In this document: piece by piece, positions 40,965-49,840 of the stretch | Position numbering within the stretch: position 1 is the stretch's first letter | Layout of the letters: each line of letters opens with the position of its first letter | Assembly: GCF_000212735.1 (NCBI RefSeq) | Contig: NC_015510.1 | Span: 2,046,001 to 2,110,000 of the forward strand | Reading direction: 5' to 3' | DNA from: Haliscomenobacter hydrossis DSM 1100 | GTDB taxonomy: Bacteria > Bacteroidota > Bacteroidia > Chitinophagales > Saprospiraceae | Length of the DNA stretch: 64,000 bases | Made by a program: the position numbers and the translations under genes | Notes under the pieces: generated by a model | The model's database searches: none | The model's input: only the letters and a program-made list of their open reading frames with translations | What the model was told of the DNA's origin: nothing

Positions 40965-42755
40965 ATGAAAAAGTTACGCTTTCTGTTTCTGGTTTTGGGA
41001 GCTTTTGCTCATTTTGCAACTGCCCAAAACATCTACATCGACAAGCCAGTATTGGCGGGCAAATTGACCTGCTTCCCCGACATTGCCAATCCCAACAATT
41101 ATTACTTTTTACCCAATAAATTGCGTTTAGGGGTGGGTGCCGATGGCAGTCCACAATTTTCGTTTCTCATGTTTGTGCGCAATACCCGTCCAGAAGACGG
41201 AGCGACAACCGCCCGAGAAGGAGAAGGCGGCGGCGTGGTTCACGCGGTAGTCGAATTGTACATCAGCGACGAGGAAAAAAAAGATGCTGAACGCGAACTC
41301 AAACGGCTGGTTAAAAACGACCAGGCCGTACTCCTTGGCCCGGTCATTTACAAAAGTGGCACCATGTCGCTCGTGTCCTCCATTGCCAGCAAAGAAGGAG
41401 GATACAGCAAGGTCGTATTGGGACTCGGACCAGCTCCGGTGTTGGCTGGCAACAAAGCCGCCGTCTCCATTCTGCTGAACAAAGAAGGTTCCAAAATTTT
41501 ATGGGAAACCTTCAAAACCCCCACGCCCGACATGAGCTTTTCCTTTGTGATGGACATCGGGGGTTACCGTTCCCCGATTGCCGCCTGGATTGATGTCAAT
41601 TTTGATAAACTGTACGAATCAAAAACCATTGAAGCGGGACTAAAATATCGCTCTTCAAGTGGCGGCGGCGGCAACAATGGCTCCAAGAGCAGCAGTGGAG
41701 GCACGCCAATCATGTTGGACGCCGAGGTAAAACTCATGTTTGAAGAAATGCGGCAAACCGGAGCCATCAAAGTTGGTGGCCCGCAAGGTGACGAAAAGTT
41801 TGAGGAGATCATCAAGATCTGCTACACCAAGATGCTGGATATGTTGTTTGATTCGGCCAATCCCAATCAACAACCTCAGCCTGACTTCAACTCCATGTTG
41901 AGTTCGGCCAACCAAATCAACAACAGCACCAATAAAAAAGACACCACGGCGAATAAAGGGGGAATCGGTATTTCGGTCGCCTACAAATTCAAACAAGTGC
42001 GCCGCACCGGAAATTTCCGCATGGACCTCAACCGCAGCATGTCGGAACAATTGAAAGTCCGTTTTGACGAAAACCTGGGGAAAATCAATTGCCCGTCCTG
42101 TTTCCGCCAAATCAACCTGGACGACCCCATGTTCCGCCAACGTGGACTTATGGTTTCGGTAGACGGCATGGATGCGGACCAGTTTAAAAAGTACGTCAAC
42201 TTCGTGGGCGTAAGCATGAAAAAAACCCACGGCAACGGTGACATCACCTCCGACGAAGTCCGCATTGGTGTACCCGAAATGGAAAAAACGGGCAACTTAT
42301 TCCAGCTGCAATACGGCTGGAAAGATGAAAAAGACGCCCAACGCGACAAGTGGCTACAATACCAGTACAAAACTTCCTGGAGTTTCTTCGGCAATCAGGT
42401 GATTGAAAGTGAGTGGGTTAATACCGACAATTTCACCATCAACGTTTCTCCGCCCATCCGCCCGGTTGCGGTAGACATAGAAGCTTCTCCAGAGTTGTTA
42501 AAACAGCAGGAAGTTCGCTCCGTCAATGTCAAATTTTATTACAATCCCGGTAATGGAGAACGGATGGAGCAAATCAATGTCCGCGCTGATGTAGCCAATT
42601 CCAATACCGCCTCCCGGGTAGAGTTCGTCTTGCCCGATGGCAAGTACGATTACGAATACGAAGTAACCTGGCGCCTGAGCGGCAACCGCGAAGTGAAAAG
42701 TGGACGCCTCAAAGGCAGCAGTACTTTGCTTTATGTGGACGAATTACCCAAGTAA
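40965..42755 (+). CDS. cluster protein F: paralogue with Gly/Ser linker and CPSC
   Basis: The start at 40965 (M-K-K-L-R-F) follows the hairpin; the frame upstream of it runs through the repeat. 596 residues, signal peptide ending H-F-A-T-A-Q. N-P-N-N-Y-Y-F-L-P (42-50), G-G-G-V-V-H-A-V-V-E-L, G-T-M-S-L-V-S-S, F-K-T-P-T-P-D-M-S-F-S-F (183-194), a Gly/Ser linker (231-246), E-E-M-R-Q-T-G-A-I-K-V (260-270), an Asn/Gln/Pro-rich linker (300-330), C-P-S-C-F (376-380), I-N-L-D-D-P-M-F-R-Q-R-G (383-394), Y-G-W-K-D-E-K-D, Y-Q-Y-K-T-S-W and end L-Y-V-D-E-L-P-K. Tandem sister of G. Confidence 0.82.
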   Translation: MKKLRFLFLVLGAFAHFATAQNIYIDKPVLAGKLTCFPDIANPNNYYFLPNKLRLGVGADGSPQFSFLMFVRNTRPEDGATTAREGEGGGVVHAVVELYISDEEKKDAERELKRLVKNDQAVLLGPVIYKSGTMSLVSSIASKEGGYSKVVLGLGPAPVLAGNKAAVSILLNKEGSKILWETFKTPTPDMSFSFVMDIGGYRSPIAAWIDVNFDKLYESKTIEAGLKYRSSSGGGGNNGSKSSSGGTPIMLDAEVKLMFEEMRQTGAIKVGGPQGDEKFEEIIKICYTKMLDMLFDSANPNQQPQPDFNSMLSSANQINNSTNKKDTTANKGGIGISVAYKFKQVRRTGNFRMDLNRSMSEQLKVRFDENLGKINCPSCFRQINLDDPMFRQRGLMVSVDGMDADQFKKYVNFVGVSMKKTHGNGDITSDEVRIGVPEMEKTGNLFQLQYGWKDEKDAQRDKWLQYQYKTSWSFFGNQVIESEWVNTDNFTINVSPPIRPVAVDIEASPELLKQQEVRSVNVKFYYNPGNGERMEQINVRADVANSNTASRVEFVLPDGKYDYEYEVTWRLSGNREVKSGRLKGSSTLLYVDELPK

Positions 42756-42798
42756 CGATTGACCTATTTCAAACCTATTGATACCAAAAACCCAAAGC

Positions 42799-44745
42799 AT
42801 GAAAATAAGTTGTTTTTTCGCTATGCTGCTCCTGGCTTGTACCATCGCCTCTGGTCAGGATATTTTACTGGATAAAACCGTTCGGGCCGGTGAGTTGACC
42901 TTGTTCCAAAGCGTCAGCAATCCCAACGACTATTACTATTTATCGGACAAACCCAAACTGGCCGTCGATCCAGCTACGGGGAAACCCCAGTTCTCTTTTT
43001 TGCGCTACGTAGAAAACCAAAAAGGTACGGGCGATCAAGCCACCAAGGATGAAGGCGAAGGAGGTGGCATCATCCACTGCGTCATCGAAATGGGTGTAAC
43101 GCAGGCACAACTTGCGGCAGCCCGCCAGGATCTATTGCGCGTCAATTCGAGTGGCAACATCAAAGGGCCAGCCATCTATTCAGGAGGCACCTTTGCCCTG
43201 ATTTCAACGGTAAACGATCCTCAATCGGGTTTTGCCCGCAAAGTATTGGGCTTGGGCAAAGCACCTATTTTGGATGGACAAAAGGCGGCCGTTTCCATTA
43301 GCCTCACCAAGTTGGGGGCCAAGGTGTTGTGGGAAAGTTTTCAAACGCCCACACCCGACATGAGTTTTTCCTTTGAAATGGACCTAAAGGGCTACAAATC
43401 ACCCCGCAGGGCCATCATCGAAGCCAATTTTGACCAAATTTACCAGCACCAGTCTTTTTCGGCGGCAGCCATCACCCGGCAAGGCAACGTCATGTTAGCG
43501 GGTGAAATCAACATTGCCATGGAGGACTTATATAAATCGGGGGCGATCAAAGTAACCACTTACAATCCCGACGAAAACATGGAAAAAGCCGTAGAAGACG
43601 CTTACAGCAAACTCACCCGCATGATGTTTGACCCCGCTGGAGCTGGAGGCCCCCCGGCCACTCCCGCATTACCCGGTCAAACCCAAACCAGCATGCTCGA
43701 TCGGGCCCAGGCCCTGTTGAACCAGGGGCGCAAAGATGCCCTGGAAGATTTTTTACTTTCGGAAGACATCGAACGTGTTGAGCTGGCCAGGGAAAAAGCG
43801 GCGGTTACCACCACCGAGGCGAATCCCTCAACACCGCCCCCCACGGGCAACCAACCAACCAGCATTCATCCACCGGGAACTGGCCCGAGCCAGACCAAGG
43901 GTTACACCGCGCCTAAGGAAAAATATGGGTACACCCGCCCCACACCGACTCTACCCACAACGGCCATTGTCGCTGCTTACAGCATGCGTACCGTTCGTCA
44001 AAGGGGGGTGTTTCGGATTGACCTCAATAAATATACTATTGACAACCTGTCTTTGCGCTTTGACCAAAACGTTGGGGCCATTGATTGCCCAGATTGTTTT
44101 AAACAAATCAACCTGGATGATCCGCTCTACAAACAACGGGAGGTATCTGCAACCGTTGATGGATACAACGCCGAAGACTTTCAAAAGTACATCAACTTTG
44201 TATCGATATCCTTCCGCAAAAAACACGAAGATGGCCAATACACCAATGCCGATCTCACCATTGACCGGGCCAAATTCAACCAGCAAGGCAATTTCTTTCC
44301 TTTTTTATACGGCTGGAAGGGGGACAACAATCGCTTGAAGTGGCGGGAATACGAATACAAAACGGTATGGAATTTCTTTGGTGGCGCCACGAAGGAAAGT
44401 GTTTGGGCAAAATCCGATTTACCTACAGTCCCCCTTAGTCCGCCCTATCTGCGTAAAGTCATCGATATTGAAATGGACCAGGAAGTCGTAACTCGTGAAG
44501 GCATTCGTTCTGCCGAAGTAAAAATCACCTACAAAGTAGAAGGGAAAGACATGGTCAAACAAGTGCGCCTCAACCCCAAAGGTGGCCTGTTGACTACCCA
44601 GATTGAAGTGTTGTTGCCCGTACCTTCCATCAACCCTGCTCCGACGTATGACTACGAAATCACCTGGATGCTGAACAATGGAACCACCAAAGTTTCACCC
44701 AAAAAAAGCAGCTCCAACCTGGTGATTTTTGCTGATCAAATGTGA
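42799..44745 (+). CDS. cluster protein G: paralogue with Pro/Thr-rich linker and CPDC
   Basis: The start at 42799 gives signal peptide MKISCFFAMLLLACTIASGQ; 648 residues. N-P-N-D-Y-Y-Y-L-S (41-49), G-G-G-I-I-H-C-V-I-E-M, T-F-A-L-I-S-T, Q-T-P-T-P-D-M-S-F-S-F, Y-K-S-G-A-I-K-V (245-252), M-M-F-D-P, a helical region L-L-N-Q-G-R-K-D-A-L-E-D, a Pro/Thr linker (336-388), V-F-R-I-D-L-N, C-P-D-C-F (430-434), I-N-L-D-D-P-L-Y-K-Q-R-E (436-447), Y-G-W-K-G-D-N-N-R, Y-E-Y-K-T-V-W-N. The linker is where F has its Asn/Gln-rich one, so the linkers diverge while the domains are kept. Paralogue of F. Confidence 0.82.
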   Translation: MKISCFFAMLLLACTIASGQDILLDKTVRAGELTLFQSVSNPNDYYYLSDKPKLAVDPATGKPQFSFLRYVENQKGTGDQATKDEGEGGGIIHCVIEMGVTQAQLAAARQDLLRVNSSGNIKGPAIYSGGTFALISTVNDPQSGFARKVLGLGKAPILDGQKAAVSISLTKLGAKVLWESFQTPTPDMSFSFEMDLKGYKSPRRAIIEANFDQIYQHQSFSAAAITRQGNVMLAGEINIAMEDLYKSGAIKVTTYNPDENMEKAVEDAYSKLTRMMFDPAGAGGPPATPALPGQTQTSMLDRAQALLNQGRKDALEDFLLSEDIERVELAREKAAVTTTEANPSTPPPTGNQPTSIHPPGTGPSQTKGYTAPKEKYGYTRPTPTLPTTAIVAAYSMRTVRQRGVFRIDLNKYTIDNLSLRFDQNVGAIDCPDCFKQINLDDPLYKQREVSATVDGYNAEDFQKYINFVSISFRKKHEDGQYTNADLTIDRAKFNQQGNFFPFLYGWKGDNNRLKWREYEYKTVWNFFGGATKESVWAKSDLPTVPLSPPYLRKVIDIEMDQEVVTREGIRSAEVKITYKVEGKDMVKQVRLNPKGGLLTTQIEVLLPVPSINPAPTYDYEITWMLNNGTTKVSPKKSSSNLVIFADQM

Positions 44746-44777
44746 TTCCTGTTTCTTTTAACCTAAAATCTACAACC

Positions 44778-46211
44778 ATGAAAAAAAAGCTTTTCATCAT
44801 AGCCACATTGTTTGTATTGACCTCCAGCATTTTTGCGCAAAGCCTGGAAGAAAAAACCCGGCAGTACCTGCGCGAAAAACTGGTTTTTTACTACATCGAC
44901 AATCCAGCTACAGCCAAGCCTGCTGATTTTTCGAGTTTTGAAATCAACAAAGGGGACATCGCCGACAATAAGGACATCACCAGTCCACTCTGGACCAATG
45001 CCAACAACATTGGACTAAAAACTCTGCTCATCAAGATGTTGCGCGCATCAGCCAATGGTGGAGATGCCAAGATGCAACGGGTGATCCGCAACGTACTGTG
45101 TATTTCCGATAAAAAGGTGTACGTCTTCCTGTACAATGATGTTCCCAACACTGCTCCCCATAGCTCCTGGATTTATTGTAAAAACAGCAGCAGCTACGCC
45201 GCCGCACACAACAATGCCTCCTGGCCTTGTGCCCAACAATTCACCGATCGAACCCTGGAAGCTTCCGGGCACATTGGGATTGGTGCGTATTTTTTCAGTC
45301 CAACCAGACCGGCTGCTTCGGGTGGATGGAGCGCTGAAGCCGAAAAAGGGCATGTGTTCATCCATGAATTGGTGCATACCCAGGTGCCATTGGTGCTGGA
45401 GTCTTCTTTGGGTTCGGTAGACATGTATGGCAATGACGGCGGACACAATTTCCATGAATTACTCCCCAGCCGCAACAGTGCTTTTAATGAAGGGGTGGCA
45501 ACCTCTTTTGCTTTGCGTTACCACCTGCCTTCCTGGATGTCGATGACCGCATGGTACAACAACAACGAGGTCATGAACATCGACAATTTAACGGGTTGTG
45601 GCGCATTACCCCCCCCACTGCATTGCCTGCAAACCCGTTTGACCAGCGCTTCGGTGGCTGCGGAAGCAGCCTGTACTGCTACCGCAGCTTGTTACAAATT
45701 GAGGAATATACCCGCTCCGATCGTGATGCACAATGAGACGGTTTCGGCCAATATCCTTTTCCAGTATATGCAGCAATTTGGCAGTGAGCTCATGTTGGTA
45801 CGTGACGTCAAAAATGCCTTGACGGAGATGAACAAAGCTTCCAATTACACTTTTGCGCCGCTCTTCAAAGAAATGGTCAAATCGGGTATGAATTACCGGA
45901 ACCCCAAGGCTGCCGCAGGGTCTACGACTCATGGTCAATTCTTACCCCTGGCCATTCTGGATTATTACACGGGGTACAAAGTAAACGACAAAGCGACCTT
46001 GGCTTCGGTGTTAAGTGTCACTTGGGACGGTACCTACACCAACGTCGACGATTATTTCAGTTCAAAAAGAAATACGCTCCTGGGTTTTAGGGCCAATGCC
46101 ACGACCTGGAATGTAGGCCAGCAGCTCGACAAATTTGCCGAGCACATCAATGTAAAAATCAGTGCCACTCCGCCGCCTACCGCTACAGCGCCAGGTACGG
46201 GGAACAACTGA
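44778..46211 (+). CDS. cluster secreted gluzincin-like metallopeptidase
   Basis: The start at 44778 opens signal peptide MKKKLFIIATLFVLTSSIFA with Q after. 477 residues. The zinc motif H-E-L-V-H (196-200) lies in G-H-V-F-I-H-E-L-V-H-T-Q, and F-N-E-G-V-A-T-S-F-A-L places Glu238 as the probable third ligand, as in gluzincins. Cys-rich middle (W-I-Y-C, W-P-C-A, G-C-G-A, L-H-C-L, A-A-C-T-A-T-A-A-C-Y) suggests disulphides and an extracytoplasmic place. The end is a Pro/Thr-rich tail, P-P-P-T-A-T-A-P-G-T. I do not recognise a closer family. It divides the block of paralogues, between G and the 182-residue gene. Confidence 0.78.
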   Translation: MKKKLFIIATLFVLTSSIFAQSLEEKTRQYLREKLVFYYIDNPATAKPADFSSFEINKGDIADNKDITSPLWTNANNIGLKTLLIKMLRASANGGDAKMQRVIRNVLCISDKKVYVFLYNDVPNTAPHSSWIYCKNSSSYAAAHNNASWPCAQQFTDRTLEASGHIGIGAYFFSPTRPAASGGWSAEAEKGHVFIHELVHTQVPLVLESSLGSVDMYGNDGGHNFHELLPSRNSAFNEGVATSFALRYHLPSWMSMTAWYNNNEVMNIDNLTGCGALPPPLHCLQTRLTSASVAAEAACTATAACYKLRNIPAPIVMHNETVSANILFQYMQQFGSELMLVRDVKNALTEMNKASNYTFAPLFKEMVKSGMNYRNPKAAAGSTTHGQFLPLAILDYYTGYKVNDKATLASVLSVTWDGTYTNVDDYFSSKRNTLLGFRANATTWNVGQQLDKFAEHINVKISATPPPTATAPGTGNN

Positions 46212-46239
46212 TTTGGAGCATCCAAAATTGAGTAGAATC

Positions 46240-46788
46240 ATGAAGTCAACCGGATTGATCTTGTTTTTTTCTATGGTTTTGGGCGGGCTACTCGTGGCCC
46301 AGCCCAAAACCCTAACCAAAGAGGAGTCTTTTTCCTTTGATGCGGAAAACGATGTCACCAAGGCACTCGTGCAGGCAGAAACAGAAAAAACCCTCAGTCT
46401 GCAAATTGAATTCAAGGGTTTTAACAAAAAAGACAAGGAGTATAAAATCACTGCCCGTGTCCTGAATGCCATCAAAAGCCCAATGAAGGAATTTGAACCC
46501 GTGACCGTGGATTTGGATCCTCGCTCTGGCGTGGCGGATTTTTTGTTCACTTTCATGCAAAGACCTGGCGTCAAATACAGCCCGGAGGGTATTGAATCCC
46601 GGTTCATCGAGTTTTTGGTGATCGACAAAGCCGGGGCAGGCAGTATTCCTGGTCTGGAATCAATCGGATTGAATTCCCGCAAATTTGTCTTTCGTTATCA
46701 GAAAAAATGGAGGGTAAAAATAGTGGGGCAAGAGGTGGTGGTAAAACTTACACCTTATAAGTCTGCGTCATCAATTATGCAGAATTAG
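46240..46788 (+). CDS. cluster exported 182-residue protein, unknown
   Basis: The start at 46240 gives signal peptide MKSTGLILFFSMVLGGLLVA with Q next. An upstream extension overlaps the metallopeptidase and is not used. The mature part of about 160 residues is beta-rich: L-S-L-Q-I-E-F-K-G-F-N-K-K-D-K-E-Y-K-I-T, D-L-D-P-R-S-G-V-A-D-F-L-F-T-F, F-I-E-F-L-V-I-D-K and V-K-L-T-P-Y. No catalytic motif and no named family. 28 bp after the metallopeptidase and 21 bp before H, so in the same transcript. Confidence 0.72.
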   Translation: MKSTGLILFFSMVLGGLLVAQPKTLTKEESFSFDAENDVTKALVQAETEKTLSLQIEFKGFNKKDKEYKITARVLNAIKSPMKEFEPVTVDLDPRSGVADFLFTFMQRPGVKYSPEGIESRFIEFLVIDKAGAGSIPGLESIGLNSRKFVFRYQKKWRVKIVGQEVVVKLTPYKSASSIMQN

Positions 46789-46809
46789 TTCACTTTTTAA
46801 TGCGAAACC

Positions 46810-48204
46810 ATGCGCATCACTTTGTTCGTTTTTTTCATCATCGGGGCTTTACCGGCGTTGTATAGCCAGGAGCGCATCAAATCAGCTGCGGAAACCAGTG
46901 GCGACCGCGAACGACAAGGCCCGGCTGCAAATAAAACGTATTCCATCCTGGATCAGCTGGAAAGCGATTATGACTTCAAAGACTTTTTTGACGTGCTCAA
47001 CATCAATCGCCAGGTTTTTGAAGACATCAATGCACTTTCGGGCTACTATTATTATTACCCCAAAGAGTACCAGATTTCCTGGACACCCAGTGGAAATGAA
47101 CGCATGTTGGGCTACAATTTCAAATTGGTGTACCTGCAAGCCGATCCTTCGGGTAAAAACAAGGTCATGCTTACGCTCCGTTTGGAACCCAACGTCACCA
47201 CCGCCGACCTGGACATTGCCACCGCTTTGGTAAAAAATACCCTACGTAAGGAGTCTGGCAAAAAATTCGTCGCGCTCCAGGCCATTCCCCTTAGCGAGGC
47301 TTCCAAAATTTCCTTCAAGGGCCTGGAAGGTATACTTGACCCCAAGGACGTGGAAATTACCATCCCTTCGGACTTATCCGACCCCATTGTATTGATCATC
47401 AAAACCGACCGGCCTGATGACCTGTTGACCTTATTGTTTACCGAAAACGGCCTGATCGGCAACCTGACCATCAAACCAACCGGCAATGTCTCTAATCTGG
47501 TGGTGCCCATTACCATCAAAATGGACCATCAAAAAACCTTTGGCACTGCGGAATTGAGCCCTGGCACCTGGCGAACCGAAGGCTGGAAAAACCAGACCCC
47601 TTACCCTTTGATCCTCAAAAACCTGCACGTGCTACGCCTTGAGCCAATTGCTGGTGGAGCCATCAAAGCCAAAGTGTACACCTGGGAAATTGGCAATACC
47701 GAAGTAAGTGAAGGCGGCAAAGCTACTTTTGATGCCTCGATGGTACCGGCCTGGTTGGATACCGACCCCAAGGTCAAAAAAATGTGGGTCGAATATTTCG
47801 TCAAACCCTGCGATGACTGCAACACAGAAGTACGCAAAACCATCATGGACGCCACCGTGCGCAGTGAAATATCCTGGGTAACCTTTGACATCCTCGACGT
47901 ATTGGCCTACACCGGAGCAGCCAAGATGCGACTGAAGGTGCGTTCGGCTCAATTGGATCCTGAAGGCAAACAGAAGGTGGAAAAAAATCCGCCTTTTACC
48001 ATCGCCAAAGACAATTCCACTTTAGAGAGTTTTCAATTGTTTGTGCCCAAGGGCCTGACGGCTCAGTTTGAATACGCCATCAGTCTGGTCATGCCCGATG
48101 GAGAAATCAAGCAGTCGAGTTGGGTGTCGAACAAGGGCAAAACGGAAATTGGCATTGGGCAACGGTTCATCCAGGAGCAGTTTCCGGAACTCAAAAAACG
48201 CTAA
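46810..48204 (+). CDS. cluster protein H: diverged paralogue
   Basis: 464 residues, signal peptide M-R-I-T-L-F...L-Y-S-Q. Only parts of the family pattern remain: S-G-Y-Y-Y-Y-Y-P-K-E-Y near residue 80 in place of YYYLP, repeated beta modules in the middle, W-V-E-Y-F-V-K-P-C-D-D-C (a C-x-x-C), and a C-terminal piece F-E-Y-A-I-S-L-V-M-P-D-G-E-I-K-Q-S-S-W that aligns with the Y-E-Y/Y-D-Y-E-I-T-W domain of B, F and G. It is the most diverged member; membership is inferred from the C-terminal half. A 183-bp gap with a long inverted repeat follows. Confidence 0.7.
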   Translation: MRITLFVFFIIGALPALYSQERIKSAAETSGDRERQGPAANKTYSILDQLESDYDFKDFFDVLNINRQVFEDINALSGYYYYYPKEYQISWTPSGNERMLGYNFKLVYLQADPSGKNKVMLTLRLEPNVTTADLDIATALVKNTLRKESGKKFVALQAIPLSEASKISFKGLEGILDPKDVEITIPSDLSDPIVLIIKTDRPDDLLTLLFTENGLIGNLTIKPTGNVSNLVVPITIKMDHQKTFGTAELSPGTWRTEGWKNQTPYPLILKNLHVLRLEPIAGGAIKAKVYTWEIGNTEVSEGGKATFDASMVPAWLDTDPKVKKMWVEYFVKPCDDCNTEVRKTIMDATVRSEISWVTFDILDVLAYTGAAKMRLKVRSAQLDPEGKQKVEKNPPFTIAKDNSTLESFQLFVPKGLTAQFEYAISLVMPDGEIKQSSWVSNKGKTEIGIGQRFIQEQFPELKKR

Positions 48205-48232
48205 AAAATGTACAATATGATTCAAATTCCAT

Positions 48233-48351
48233 AAGCGACACTTTTAACACACAGGACACCAAGGCAGCACAAGGAGCACAAAGCGCCATCAACGCCTAAC
48301 CTTGTGTCCTTTGTGCTGCCTTGGTGCCCTTTGTGTTCCAAAATGTCGCTT
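48233..48351. repeat. 54-bp imperfect inverted repeat in the H-I gap
   Basis: The left arm runs AAGCGACACTTTTAACACAC then GGACACCAAGGCAGCACAAG; the right arm carries CTTTGTGCTGCCTTGGTGCC and ends TGTCGCTT. Arms are about 54 bp with a few mismatches and a loop of about 10. Sub-units CACAAAGG/CACCAAGG repeat within each arm. Confidence 0.88.
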
Positions 48352-48387
48352 TGGCCTTCTTTGAAAACTAGCCATTGATACCCAAAT

Positions 48388-49806
48388 ATGATAAAATCAT
48401 TTTTCGACCTCAGTAAAAAATCTGTATTTCTCATTTTAATCCTACTTGGTGTGAACCTGACAGGAAAGAGTCAAGCTTTGTGGTCGACCAAACGACAGGT
48501 CAACGATTTGTACGTTTTTCAAGACATTTTTCAAAAAAACAAATACTACTACAGTCCATCCAAACTTCAACTGAGTCTCGATGCAGAGGGTAAACCAAAA
48601 TTCCAACTCATTTCCATGCGCTACACCGGAACCCAACTCACGGGTGATCGGGCCGAAAAAAGATTCACCAACCTGCTCCAATTCAGTCTAGCCCTGACGC
48701 CCATTAGCAACGAAGATTTGCAAAACATTCGTACCCAACTCGGCCTGACCGCCAGAGCACAATTGCTCCCCATTGCCATTCAAAACATGGACATCATGAT
48801 CATCAGCGGGGTAACCGAAGGCTTAAGCGAAGCCAAATGGCGCAAACGCGCCAGCACCCAAACCGAGACCGCAAGTGACAATGGCGTATTTTGGAATGAG
48901 CGCAGTTTTGTCTTGCCGCTGGGCAACAATGAAGCGCAATTGCTCTGGGATCAATACGAAAATGGCCGGGTAGCCCTCAGTGTGAACTATGCCTTTTATG
49001 CCCCAGTGGTACAAGTTACCGATGAACAAATCAGCGTGGTGGGCGATTCGGTTTTGGTCAAAAAACTCACGAATAAATTGGGGCAGATCGAAAGGGATAC
49101 CCTGGAATCCAACGAATTGATCAAAGCAGACGCCATCAACATTATGGTGGACGTGGTCAAATATCCAGATGCCTTGAAGCAAATCGACATCAACGAAAAC
49201 TCCGTACCTCCAGCCTATCCCTCCGTCGAAGTGAAATGTTATGATTTTGCCCTCGCTACGCGACCCGACCTGGCCTTCAAACGGGTATACATCCAGGGCA
49301 CCTCGGTAAATGGCCAACAGGTGGAGGAAAAAATCAAGTTTTCCAGCGGAGAAAGAGACATTACCACCCAATTTGTGGCCTTCCGCTACGCCGTGCGGAT
49401 GGATCTTCCCATTCGCTACAAGATCATCGAACATACTTTTGATGGCAGCAGCCATGAGTCCGTCTGGGTGATGATGCCCCAGTTGTCCAATTTGATCGAT
49501 GCATCCACCTTACAAAAAAAGAACCCCTTGAAACAGCGTTGCATCGATGTCGAATTGCTGCCTGAAGTTTTGGCAGCAAAAAACATTGTCGAGCTAAAGG
49601 TGCATTTCACCTATAAGCTTTACCAAAAAACCCAAGTACAAACCCTGTCTTTTTCAGCCGATGAAGCTTTAAAAAGCATTTGCCTGACCCATGAAAAAGA
49701 ACTACCCCTGCAATATTACCTCACGCGCAAATACGCGGATGGCCATCAAGACAAAAGCCTTTTGCGCAGTGTGAGCACCGACGATTACCTCTTGCTTAAA
49801 CCATGA
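48388..49806 (+). CDS. cluster protein I: paralogue
   Basis: 472 residues with an N-terminal signal anchor (S-V-F-L-I-L-I-L-L-G-V-N-L-T-G-K-S-Q-A). Landmarks: L-Y-V-F-Q-D-I-F-Q-K-N-K-Y-Y-Y-S-P (30-46), F-Q-L-I-S-M-R-Y, F-T-N-L-L-Q-F-S-L-A-L, V-A-L-S-V-N-Y-A-F-Y-A-P, a charged middle, V-E-V-K-C-Y-D-F, I-R-Y-K-I-I-E-H-T-F and end Y-Y-L-T-R-K-Y-A-D-G-H...D-Y-L-L-L-K-P, which matches the end of A. The central DDP-F-RDI motif is absent. A shorter branch of the family. It starts 37 bp after the hairpin. Confidence 0.75.
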   Translation: MIKSFFDLSKKSVFLILILLGVNLTGKSQALWSTKRQVNDLYVFQDIFQKNKYYYSPSKLQLSLDAEGKPKFQLISMRYTGTQLTGDRAEKRFTNLLQFSLALTPISNEDLQNIRTQLGLTARAQLLPIAIQNMDIMIISGVTEGLSEAKWRKRASTQTETASDNGVFWNERSFVLPLGNNEAQLLWDQYENGRVALSVNYAFYAPVVQVTDEQISVVGDSVLVKKLTNKLGQIERDTLESNELIKADAINIMVDVVKYPDALKQIDINENSVPPAYPSVEVKCYDFALATRPDLAFKRVYIQGTSVNGQQVEEKIKFSSGERDITTQFVAFRYAVRMDLPIRYKIIEHTFDGSSHESVWVMMPQLSNLIDASTLQKKNPLKQRCIDVELLPEVLAAKNIVELKVHFTYKLYQKTQVQTLSFSADEALKSICLTHEKELPLQYYLTRKYADGHQDKSLLRSVSTDDYLLLKP

Positions 49807-49840
49807 TTAACCCATCTGTTGACCAATACAACTTTTTGAT

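Noticed and set aside
32451..49806. The block of paralogues as a phage tail or contractile injection system.
   Set aside because: All members have Sec-type signal peptides, and no sheath, tube, baseplate, AAA+ or spike motifs are visible.
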